Assembly: GCA_916050055.1 (NCBI GenBank)
Contig: CAJZJY010000053.1
Coordinates: forward strand, 1-7,290
DNA: 7,290 bases
Direction: 5' to 3'
From: an uncultured Streptococcus sp.
GTDB taxonomy: Bacteria > Bacillota > Bacilli > Lactobacillales > Aerococcaceae
Shown: piece by piece, positions 1 through 5,410 of the stretch
Numbering within the stretch: position 1 is the first letter of the stretch
Layout: each line of letters starts with the position of its first letter
Notes under the pieces: model-generated
Database searches by the model: none
What the model was told of the DNA's origin: nothing
The model's input: only the letters and a program-made list of their open reading frames with translations
Made by a program: the position numbers and the translations under genes

Positions 1-255
1 GTCTTTGACATAAATGACAGGTGAATCTCCCACTTGTTCTTTGATAGATTTCGAAGCCACGAACACACTTGCTCCTAGCTCTTTTGCTTTCCCTGCAAAT
101 TGATGCCCATCTACCGTTACACCTTCGATACAGAAAAACATAGTATTGGGCACAACTTTACGCGAATCTTGTGCTAATTTTTCTACAGTGATGTTCTCAA
201 GAGAACCTTCCACTTCTTTAATGACTAACAAGTCCGCTAGTTCTTTCGCAAACAT
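1..255 (-). CDS. murE: MurE, UDP-MurNAc-tripeptide synthetase, N-terminal part (cut by window edge)
   Basis: Mur ligase that adds the third amino acid (L-lysine or meso-diaminopimelate) to UDP-MurNAc-L-Ala-D-Glu in the cytoplasm, an ATP-dependent step of peptidoglycan precursor synthesis. Only the first 85 codons are present and the frame is open to base 1. What is visible is the N-terminal UDP-binding domain: a DSR motif at residues 30-32 and a DGHQF segment at 49-53, spaced as in MurE. The stretch FCIEGVTVDGHQF resembles Bacillus MurE more than MurF, which shares the same general pattern. The ATP loop and the motif that separates lysine from DAP enzymes lie outside the window, so the substrate cannot be told. 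ATG at 253-255 is preceded by a strong AAGGAGG ribosome site at good spacing. It starts 16 nt after the PBP stop, so it is very likely co-transcribed. Confidence 0.88.
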   Translation of the reverse strand, partial: MFAKELADLLVIKEVEGSLENITVEKLAQDSRKVVPNTMFFCIEGVTVDGHQFAGKAKELGASVFVASKSIKEQVGDSPVIYVKD

Positions 256-271
256 GTTCTTCCTCCTTCTT

Positions 272-2059
272 TTACTCTGAGAGTCTAGAGTATTCTAAAC
301 TTCTCTTCATTAATGGATTGAAAATTTCTTTAATAATCTGGTTACCAGTTACAGCAACTCGCGGTTGTTTCACTGTGATATATAGGATATATTTCGGATC
401 ATCATACGGTGCAAATCCTACAACAGAGAAAATATTGTTATTTCCGTTTGAGTAGTATTTACCTGTTTCCGGATTGATGATTTCAGCTGTCCCTCTTTTA
501 GCTGCGACTGCTTCTCCATCAATATTAAAATCATAGGCAGTTCCGTTTTTCATACGAGTTGCTTGATATAAAAATTGAAGAGTTTTCTTCGCAGTTTCTG
601 GAGAGATTACTTTTCCTAAAGCTGTTGTTGGATTTGGCGTTTCTTTTCCAGTATCAGGATCTGTTAAATGGTCCACCAAACGTAACTTCTGCATTTGACC
701 ACCATTTGCAATGGCAGTGAAAGCCTGCATCATTTGATAAGGCGTGACCGAAATCCCCTGTCCAAAACCAGTTGATAATTGTTGTAAGTAAGAGTTGAAT
801 GGGTTTGAACCTGAAATCTCATTCGCAAAACCTGAGTTCGTTGATTTTCCAAAACCAAATGCTTCTAAATATTGCTTCCACTTTTCGACACCAATTTTTT
901 GGATGATGTGAACGAAAGCAACGTTACTTGAATGGGCTAACCCTTCTAAGTATGTAATGGTTCCCCAACCTACTTTGTTATAGTCTCGAACTAAATCGGT
1001 ATAAATTTTTACACTTCCCGATTTGTATTTTTCATTTGGATCAAAGACCCCTTCATTAATCGCTGCAGCGAGCGCCAACACTTTCATCGTTGAACCAGGT
1101 TCAAAAGCTTGGTCCGTCAATAAATTGTTCCATTGAACATCAATACCCTCTTTTGTTGTTGAGTTATACGTTGGACGTTGTGTTGCCGCAACAATGTTTC
1201 CTGTCTTAGGATCAACGAGCATTGCCGTCATTTGTACCGGTTGATATTTCTTATCGGCTTCGCTAACAAGTAATTCCAAATAAGTTTGCAATCGTTTATC
1301 AATCGTTAATGTAAGGTCCATCCCGTCTTTAGGTTGTTTTGTAACTTTTTCTGTATCAGTAATCACATAACCATTTCCATCTACAGAATATTCAACTTCA
1401 CCAGCAGTCCCTGTTAGTTGTTCATTATAAAGGCCTTCTAGACCAGTCTTCCCTACTAATGTTGTTAACGTCTTGTTATCGACTGTTTCTTCAACCGTGT
1501 CTGTATAACCAATTAAATGAGAAGCAAAGATTCCATTTGGATAGTAACGAGCTGGACTTTCTGAGAACTTAATTCCAGGAAGTTTTTCAGCTTCAATTTG
1601 TTCCTTCACTTGAACTGATAAGTTTTTACCAGCACTTCCAAACTCTACTTGAGAAACATCTTTTTGACTCAATAATTTTAAGATTTCTTCTTTAGATAAA
1701 GAAATGTGTTTTGAAAGTGCCTCAGCAGTCTTATTGACATCTGTTACATAATCAGGGTTATCTGTATCCTTACTCCACTCCGAAGTTAATACTGCATATA
1801 ATGAATAATTCGTCGCATCTACTGCAATAGGGCTCCCACTAGCGTCATAAATGGTACCCCGTTTTGCGGCGAGCGTACGTTTTTGATGGATTTTATCATT
1901 GATTTCTGCACGTAAATCCACACCATGAATATTCCCTACCACCATGATTTTAAAGAACTGTACAGAAAAAATGAGAAATAAAACACCCGCGAGTCCTATT
2001 AAAATCCGGCTCGCTTGATGCCTATTTCCCGCAATGTTATTGTTTTTCGTATTTCTCAT
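272..2059 (-). CDS. ftsI: Class B penicillin-binding protein (divisome transpeptidase, FtsI/PBP2x position), without PASTA domains
   Basis: Membrane-anchored D,D-transpeptidase that cross-links septal peptidoglycan. The symbol is by cluster position (equivalent to pbp2X/pbpB); the exact orthologue name is uncertain. The 595 residues show a short cytoplasmic N-terminus, one membrane anchor at about 19-41, the class B dimerisation/pedestal domain from about 60 (RGTIYD at 67-72), and a transpeptidase domain from about 230 to 580. Catalytic motifs are S323-T-M-K326 (acylated serine and general base) and S377-S-N379. The third motif reads K521-R-G-T524, where K-T-G or K-S-G is the rule. The protein ends about 70 residues after this motif, with no PASTA repeats, whereas PBP2x of streptococci and PBP2B of Bacillus are over 700 residues with C-terminal PASTA domains. 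The ATG overlaps the ftsL stop (ATGA at 2056-2059), so the two are probably translationally coupled. Confidence 0.9.
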   Translation of the reverse strand: MRNTKNNNIAGNRHQASRILIGLAGVLFLIFSVQFFKIMVVGNIHGVDLRAEINDKIHQKRTLAAKRGTIYDASGSPIAVDATNYSLYAVLTSEWSKDTDNPDYVTDVNKTAEALSKHISLSKEEILKLLSQKDVSQVEFGSAGKNLSVQVKEQIEAEKLPGIKFSESPARYYPNGIFASHLIGYTDTVEETVDNKTLTTLVGKTGLEGLYNEQLTGTAGEVEYSVDGNGYVITDTEKVTKQPKDGMDLTLTIDKRLQTYLELLVSEADKKYQPVQMTAMLVDPKTGNIVAATQRPTYNSTTKEGIDVQWNNLLTDQAFEPGSTMKVLALAAAINEGVFDPNEKYKSGSVKIYTDLVRDYNKVGWGTITYLEGLAHSSNVAFVHIIQKIGVEKWKQYLEAFGFGKSTNSGFANEISGSNPFNSYLQQLSTGFGQGISVTPYQMMQAFTAIANGGQMQKLRLVDHLTDPDTGKETPNPTTALGKVISPETAKKTLQFLYQATRMKNGTAYDFNIDGEAVAAKRGTAEIINPETGKYYSNGNNNIFSVVGFAPYDDPKYILYITVKQPRVAVTGNQIIKEIFNPLMKRSLEYSRLSE

Positions 2060-2427
2060 CGTCCAACATTCCTAACATTTTCTTCGTTCATCTTCAAGCC
2101 TTGTTCGTTAGCGATACGATTAACTCGGTCGTACTGAGACAATTCTTGTGTTGCCTGAAGCAATGTATTGTTTTCACGTTGAATTAATGTTGTTTGTGAT
2201 TCGATATCTTGTAATTGTCTATTTTTGTTAGCCACGATCATGCTCGCTACAATTGTGATAACCGCTAAAGCTGCAAGAACAAAACCAGAAACGGCTAAAA
2301 GTCGTAGTAAATCTGCTTTTTGTTTTTCTTGCGGAATCGATGTTACTTCGCGGTCTCCACGAACTAGAGGCTTTTGTGTAGGTACGGCAACATTCATTGT
2401 ATCTACATATTTTTCTGCTAATGCCAC
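2056..2427 (-). CDS. ftsL: Cell division protein FtsL
   Basis: Small bitopic divisome protein that, with DivIB and DivIC, links to and activates the septal synthase FtsW/PBP. The 123 residues have a charged cytoplasmic N-terminus (1-40), one hydrophobic membrane helix at about 41-66, and an extracellular heptad-rich region (about 67-100) followed by a polar tail: the standard FtsL/DivIC layout. Sequence alone is weakly diagnostic, so position between rsmH and the PBP decides the name. The start is GTG at 2425-2427, with AAGGG about 8 nt upstream; the next in-frame ATG (codon 11) has no clear ribosome site. It starts 29 nt after the rsmH stop and ends in a 4-nt overlap with the PBP gene. Confidence 0.88.
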   Translation of the reverse strand: MALAEKYVDTMNVAVPTQKPLVRGDREVTSIPQEKQKADLLRLLAVSGFVLAALAVITIVASMIVANKNRQLQDIESQTTLIQRENNTLLQATQELSQYDRVNRIANEQGLKMNEENVRNVGR

Positions 2428-2456
2428 TAGAATTCCCTTCTTTCTAAATTATCCTT

Positions 2457-3398
2457 TTATTTTACTCTTTCGATGACTCTCAATTTCGCACTTTGTGAAC
2501 GAGAGTTTTCTGTAATTTCTTCAATGCTTGGTAAAATTGGCTTTTTATTCACCAATTGGAACGGAGCTTTTTCTTCCTCCGTTGGTAGAATTGGCAAATT
2601 CTTCGGTGCCTTTTCTACTGTACTTTGCTGTTTGAACATTGTTTTTACAATGCGGTCTTCCAGAGAATGGAATGAAATCACACTGATACGGCCTCCCACG
2701 CCAACAACTTCAAATGCTTGCTCAAGTGAGTCTTCAATCGCTGCTAATTCATCATTTACGGCGATACGAATCGCTTGGAAAATTCTTTTAGCAGGATGTC
2801 CCCCTTTTCGTCTTGCTGCAGCTGGAATACTGTCTCGAATGATATCCACTAATTCACCTGTTGTTTCAATACGGTGTTGCGCGCGGATACGCTCAATATT
2901 TCGAGCGATTTGTTTCGAGAACTTCTCTTCTCCATATCGATAGAAGATACGAACTAATTCGTCATAGCTCCATTCATTTACAATCTCTTCTGCCGTTAAC
3001 GGAGCACTTTGGTCCATACGCATATCGAGTTTTGCATTTTGATGGTAACTAAACCCACGTTCAATCTGGTCGAGTTGTGGTGAAGATACTCCTAAGTCGT
3101 ATAGAATTCCGTCTACTTTAGAAACACCTAATTTTCCAAGTTCTTTCTGTAATTGACGGAAGTTCGCGTGAATAAACGTTACTTTTCCTTCTTCGACTTC
3201 TTTAGCAAGGCGATCCTTTGCATGATCAATTGCTTGCATATCTTGGTCAAAGCAATAGAGATGACCTGTTGTTAGTTGGCTTAGTAGGTATTGACTATGT
3301 CCAGCACCACCAAGCGTACAGTCTACGTAGATTCCGTCTGGCTTAATGGATAATGCATCTATCGTTTCATGTAGCAATACAGTGATATGTTTAAACAT
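2457..3398 (-). CDS. rsmH: RsmH (MraW), 16S rRNA (cytosine1402-N4)-methyltransferase
   Basis: SAM-dependent enzyme that N4-methylates C1402 in the 16S rRNA decoding centre and is the usual second gene of the dcw cluster. The 313 residues match the family length. Visible motifs are the N-terminal HITVLLHE, the SAM loop GGAGHS at 30-35, the acidic residue D51 expected to hold the SAM ribose, [10 protein letters not shown] at 101-110, RGFSY at 114-118 and LDMRMD at 124-129, all hallmarks of RsmH. The ATG at 3396-3398 has a GAAGGGA ribosome site and lies 14 nt after the mraZ stop, which supports a shared transcript. Confidence 0.97.
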   Translation of the reverse strand: MFKHITVLLHETIDALSIKPDGIYVDCTLGGAGHSQYLLSQLTTGHLYCFDQDMQAIDHAKDRLAKEVEEGKVTFIHANFRQLQKELGKLGVSKVDGILYDLGVSSPQLDQIERGFSYHQNAKLDMRMDQSAPLTAEEIVNEWSYDELVRIFYRYGEEKFSKQIARNIERIRAQHRIETTGELVDIIRDSIPAAARRKGGHPAKRIFQAIRIAVNDELAAIEDSLEQAFEVVGVGGRISVISFHSLEDRIVKTMFKQQSTVEKAPKNLPILPTEEEKAPFQLVNKKPILPSIEEITENSRSQSAKLRVIERVK

Positions 3399-3412
3399 GG
3401 TCCCTTCCCTTT

Positions 3413-3844
3413 CTAAAAGCCAAAATCAATCATATGTTCGGCCAATTCTTCAAAATTCTCTTCAGTTTCAGCAATATATTCTTGCCAACGTTCTTCGTTC
3501 CAAATCTCAATACGATCATTGTTCCCGATAACGCGACAATTCTTTTCTAATCCCGCATACGCACGTAACGTTTGTGAGATGTTTACACGACCTTGTTTGT
3601 CGAATTCTACTTCAATCGCAGCAGAGTTCATAAAACGTGTAAAGGCACGTGCATCTTTTTTCGACTGTGGTAAGTCTCTTAATTTATTTTGAATGAGCTC
3701 CCATTGTTCGAGAGGATAACCGTATAAACAGCCATCAAGTCCGCGTGTCACGATAAAGGTGAAACCTAAATCTTCACGGAATTTAGCAGGCACAATCATA
3801 CGTCCTTTTGCATCAATAGTATGTTGATATTCACCGATTAACAT
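3413..3844 (-). CDS. mraZ: MraZ, transcriptional regulator of the dcw cluster
   Basis: DNA-binding protein of the AbrB/SpoVT-like fold that forms ring oligomers and represses its own cluster. The 143 residues contain two copies of the MraZ domain, each with the signature DxxxR: D11-A-K-G-R15 and D82-K-Q-G-R86. Both copies look intact, so the protein should bind DNA. The ATG at 3842-3844 is preceded by GGAGGAG with a 5-nt spacing. It is the first gene of the division operon; repeated 10-bp boxes upstream (3875-3919) fit the operator this protein is known to bind, implying autorepression. The stop codon is TAG, and rsmH follows after 14 nt. Confidence 0.96.
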   Translation of the reverse strand: MLIGEYQHTIDAKGRMIVPAKFREDLGFTFIVTRGLDGCLYGYPLEQWELIQNKLRDLPQSKKDARAFTRFMNSAAIEVEFDKQGRVNISQTLRAYAGLEKNCRVIGNNDRIEIWNEERWQEYIAETEENFEELAEHMIDFGF

Positions 3845-3865
3845 GCAGACTCCTCCATTCCAATA

Positions 3866-3888
3866 ATTTTAGTAACCATAGTTTACCA
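3866..3888 (-). promoter_or_regulatory. Candidate mraZ promoter (-10 region)
   Basis: Two weak candidates are visible. One is an extended -10, TGG-TAAACT, with the hexamer at 3880-3885, which would start transcription near 3873 and leave a leader of about 29 nt. The other is TAAAAT at 3866-3871, which leaves a very short leader. Neither has a good -35 at 16-18 bp. The first overlaps the GGT boxes, as expected if MraZ blocks polymerase. A promoter is needed here because a terminator lies just upstream; the exact hexamers are inference. Confidence 0.35.
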
Positions 3889-3919
3889 CATCCCACCACT
3901 TTTCACCACTTTTTTACCA
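3875..3919 (-). promoter_or_regulatory. MraZ operator: five GGT boxes at 10-bp pitch
   Basis: On the minus strand the motif TGGT recurs at 3916-3919, 3905-3908, 3895-3898, 3885-3888 and 3875-3878, that is, at steps of 11, 10, 10 and 10 bp. The second and third boxes are AAAGTGG, the fourth is GATGTGG; the outer two are degenerate (TTTTGGT, CTATGGT). Three or more AAAGTGG-like repeats separated by 3 bp upstream of mraZ is the known MraZ binding pattern in Mollicutes and similar GTGG repeats occur in other bacteria. The array sits 31 to 75 bp before the mraZ start codon and overlaps the candidate promoter. Confidence 0.8.
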
Positions 3920-3938
3920 AAAAAAGTTAAAAAAAGTT
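3919..3938 (-). repeat. Two phased 10-bp A/T-tract repeats upstream of the mraZ operator
   Basis: The plus strand carries AAAAAAAGTT twice in direct tandem (3919-3928 and 3929-3938), read as AACTTTTTTT on the transcribed strand. The 7-base A-tracts lie one helical turn apart and join directly onto the 10-bp box array. Such phasing is expected to bend DNA and could also act as an UP-like element for the mraZ promoter; that role is inference. Confidence 0.5.
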
Positions 3939-3969
3939 TTTTCTCCCCCCATTTGTGTTTTCAAAGCAC

Positions 3970-4005
3970 AAAAAAAGCTCTTTACGATTCAATCGTAAAG
4001 AGCTT
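3970..4005 (-). terminator. Intrinsic terminator after the DUF3397 gene
   Basis: A perfect 15-bp inverted repeat (arms 3975-3989 and 3991-4005, arm AAGCTCTTTACGATT) surrounds a single central base, so the outer part forms the stem and ATTGAAT the loop. On the minus strand it is followed at once by a run of seven T (3970-3976). It begins 21 nt after the DUF3397 stop and separates that gene from the mraZ promoter. The plus strand lacks a T-run after the stem, so it acts on minus-strand transcripts. Confidence 0.92.
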
Positions 4006-4026
4006 ACTATCATTGATTTAATGCGA

Positions 4027-4380
4027 TTATTTAAAGAATCTACCCACCTGAACAAGAATAACGAGTAATCCGAAGTATAAAAATGAAATAGAAAATAATT
4101 GGTGGATGAATGGTCTTAAAACCAATTTTCCAGTCTTTAATTTAAAATAGAGTAACGCCAATCCAATCACAGCGAACCCGAGCGTGGCAAAACTAAACCA
4201 TGAATATCCATATACATTCACACTGGTTGTATGTAAAACTAATAATATCATTGGCGTCATAATTTCACGAATAGTTATGAAGCGAGTCTCATTATAGAAG
4301 ATTCGATTCCCAAAAACGACTGTGAAGCCGACAAAACTCAAAATAAACACTAACCATAGTACAATTTCAAAAAATAACAT
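4027..4380 (-). CDS. DUF3397-type small membrane protein
   Basis: Function unknown. The 117 residues are strongly hydrophobic and appear to form four membrane helices at about 2-22, 38-56, 60-82 and 92-113, with short loops holding charged residues (FYNETRF, KLKTGKL). This length and layout, and a place just before mraZ, fit the DUF3397 family of Lactobacillales and related Bacillota; I make that assignment by resemblance and context and could not search it. The ATG at 4378-4380 has an excellent GGAGGTGA ribosome site, so the gene is clearly translated. It is a single-gene unit, with the rpmF terminator upstream and its own terminator downstream, so it needs its own promoter within 4381-4493. 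A 36-bp palindrome lies 60 bp before the start codon. Confidence 0.8.
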   Translation of the reverse strand: MLFFEIVLWLVFILSFVGFTVVFGNRIFYNETRFITIREIMTPMILLVLHTTSVNVYGYSWFSFATLGFAVIGLALLYFKLKTGKLVLRPFIHQLFSISFLYFGLLVILVQVGRFFK

Positions 4381-4440
4381 TGACTCACCTCCATCACTAC
4401 TAGTTTACAATAGATTTCTTAAAACTCATAATATTTTTAA

Positions 4441-4476
4441 ATGTATCAAAAATGATACGTATCATTTTTGATACAT
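4441..4476. repeat. Perfect 36-bp palindrome made of two dyads; candidate operator
   Basis: The half ATGTATCAAAAATGATAC (4441-4458) is followed directly by its exact reverse complement (4459-4476). Each half is itself a dyad: GTATCA-AAAA-TGATAC and GTATCA-TTTT-TGATAC, so the unit GTATCA-N4-TGATAC occurs twice, back to back. It lies between the rpmF terminator and the DUF3397 ribosome site. No run of T follows on either strand and the stem is AT-rich, which argues against a terminator. A tandem operator for a dimeric repressor, or a cruciform-forming element, are both possible. I do not recognise the binding protein. Confidence 0.75.
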
Positions 4477-4493
4477 CTGTACTTTTTAATCTT

Positions 4494-4530
4494 AAAAAAG
4501 AAAAAACCTTAGACAGCTGTCTAAGGTTTT
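4494..4530 (-). terminator. Intrinsic terminator after rpmF
   Basis: A perfect 28-bp palindrome (4503-4530, half AAAACCTTAGACAG) forms the hairpin CCTTAGACAG/CTGTCTAAGG. On the minus strand it is followed by TTTTTT-C-TTTTTT (4494-4506). It starts 13 nt after the rpmF stop codon and should end the yceD-rpmF transcript efficiently. On the plus strand only four T follow, so any activity there would be weak. Confidence 0.93.
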
Positions 4531-4543
4531 GTAACGTTTATGA

Positions 4544-4723
4544 TTATGCTTCTTTAGAAACAACTTCTTTTCCGTCGTATGAACCACACTCAGGACAAAC
4601 GTGATGGCTCTTTCTTAATGCTCCACATGATGGGCATGCGCTCAAACCTGGAACTTCTAATTTGAAGTGAGTACGACGTTTTGCTTTTCTCGCTTTTGAT
4701 GTTTTACGTTTTGGTACTGCCAT
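4544..4723 (-). CDS. rpmF: Large-subunit ribosomal protein bL32
   Basis: Structural protein of the 50S subunit. The 59-residue protein starts [10 protein letters not shown], the signature of L32, has a very basic N-terminal tail (residues 5-21), and carries a zinc ribbon with four cysteines at 30, 33, 43 and 46 (CPSC...CPEC), so it is the zinc-binding (C+) type. The open frame reaches 4744 through a TTG, but that codon would swallow the ribosome site: AGGAGGT at 4732-4738, 8 nt before the ATG at 4721-4723, fixes the start. It lies 41 nt after yceD, shares that gene's promoter, and is followed by a strong terminator. Confidence 0.97.
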   Translation of the reverse strand: MAVPKRKTSKARKAKRRTHFKLEVPGLSACPSCGALRKSHHVCPECGSYDGKEVVSKEA

Positions 4724-4764
4724 TTTTGTACACCTCCTAATCAATCTTCTTTACATAATGCTTT

Positions 4765-5319
4765 TTACTTCTCAGTCTCATCCTTTTCGAAGAAAGACTG
4801 TAAAGACGCTAGCCTTGGGTCAACCGATTGTTCTTTTTGTTGTTTGCGTCGCTCTTCAAGAGCTTCTTGCGTTACAACCTCCCAATCGTTTCCAGAAGGC
4901 ATTTTATCTTCACTCAATTCCTCTTGCGATAAGACTTGTAAAGGAATTGAAAGTAAAATATGATCTTCCACAGCGGGTTCTAAGTCAACCCAATCACCAT
5001 CAAGAGGCATCACAATTTCTGTTAGCTCTTTCTCATCAACTGAGTAATGGGATGGGACATATCTTTCCACAATATCAATGTGAAGTGGAACTACCACTGG
5101 CTCTAAAGACCTGGATGAAGGAAGTGTGATATCAACATCGCAAGTAAATTGCGCTACAACTGATTCGTTTTGATACACAAGAAATCCTTTGATGTGTGCT
5201 GGCGAAACAGCAAGAATCGATTCATCTCTTTGTTTTAATGCCTCTTCCACATTGATTTCTGTATCAAAGTAATTTGGAGTCCCTTGAGAATCCTGAAGTT
5301 GTTTAACTGATATTTTCAC
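4765..5319 (-). CDS. yceD: YceD/DUF177 family protein (YlbN-like), 23S rRNA accumulation protein
   Basis: Member of the DUF177 family, which is widely paired with rpmF; in E. coli and plants family members are needed for normal 23S rRNA accumulation, while the biochemical activity is unknown. Seen here: an N-terminal MKISVKQLQ-like start, a central region with a conserved-looking AHIKGFLVYQNESVVAQFTC segment, an acidic middle part, and the typical ending DPRLASLQSFFEKDE. The cysteine pairs of some family members are not evident; one Cys is seen. I chose GTG at 5317-5319 (184 aa) over an in-frame GTG three codons earlier, because AGGGGTGA (5325-5332) is an extended ribosome site at the right distance only for the inner codon, and the upstream promoter leaves just about 13 nt before the outer one. 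Confidence 0.9.
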   Translation of the reverse strand: MKISVKQLQDSQGTPNYFDTEINVEEALKQRDESILAVSPAHIKGFLVYQNESVVAQFTCDVDITLPSSRSLEPVVVPLHIDIVERYVPSHYSVDEKELTEIVMPLDGDWVDLEPAVEDHILLSIPLQVLSQEELSEDKMPSGNDWEVVTQEALEERRKQQKEQSVDPRLASLQSFFEKDETEK

Positions 5320-5324
5320 AATTT

Positions 5325-5332
5325 TCACCCCT
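5325..5332 (-). promoter_or_regulatory. Ribosome binding site deciding the yceD start
   Basis: AGGGGTGA pairs with the 3' end of 16S rRNA through the GGTGA side of the consensus and lies 5 nt before the GTG at 5317-5319. The alternative GTG at 5326-5328 lies inside this site and so cannot use it. Confidence 0.7.
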
Positions 5333-5347
5333 AAAGCAACATACTGA

Positions 5348-5376
5348 ATTATACTAGTTTATTGAAAGTTTGTCAA
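5348..5376 (-). promoter_or_regulatory. Consensus sigma-A promoter of yceD-rpmF
   Basis: On the minus strand TTGACA (5371-5376) and TATAAT (5348-5353) are both perfect matches to the vegetative consensus and are separated by exactly 17 bp. Transcription should begin near 5341, giving a leader of about 20 nt before the yceD GTG. It drives ribosomal protein L32 expression independently of the upstream tmcAL unit. An imperfect inverted repeat, TCAAAGCTT/AAGCTTGA (5373-5381 and 5392-5399), touches the -35. Confidence 0.92.
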
Positions 5377-5410
5377 AGCTTTTTACTTTACAAGCTTGAA
5401 AAAATAGAGA

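Noticed and set aside
2225..3052. Open frames on the plus strand at 2225-2476, 2473-2943 and 2861-3052
   Set aside because: They lie wholly opposite rsmH and ftsL, which have clear family motifs, and their translations show no recognisable domain or sensible composition.
4441..4476. The 36-bp palindrome as a second rpmF terminator
   Set aside because: A strong terminator already lies upstream at 4494-4530, the stem is AT-rich, and the following minus-strand bases are mixed A and T rather than a T-run.
4724..4744. A seven-codon N-terminal extension of L32 starting at a TTG
   Set aside because: The extension encodes the ribosome site itself (AGGAGGT), and L32 proteins begin MAVPKRK.
4758..5129. 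A 123-codon open frame on the plus strand opposite yceD
   Set aside because: It is antisense to a recognised gene with its own consensus promoter and has no ribosome site or promoter of its own that I can see.
5373..5399. Imperfect inverted repeat TCAAAGCTT/AAGCTTGA after tmcAL, considered as a terminator
   Set aside because: It has a bulge, a 10-nt loop, an AT-rich stem and no T-run on the minus strand; part of it is simply the -35 element of the yceD promoter.
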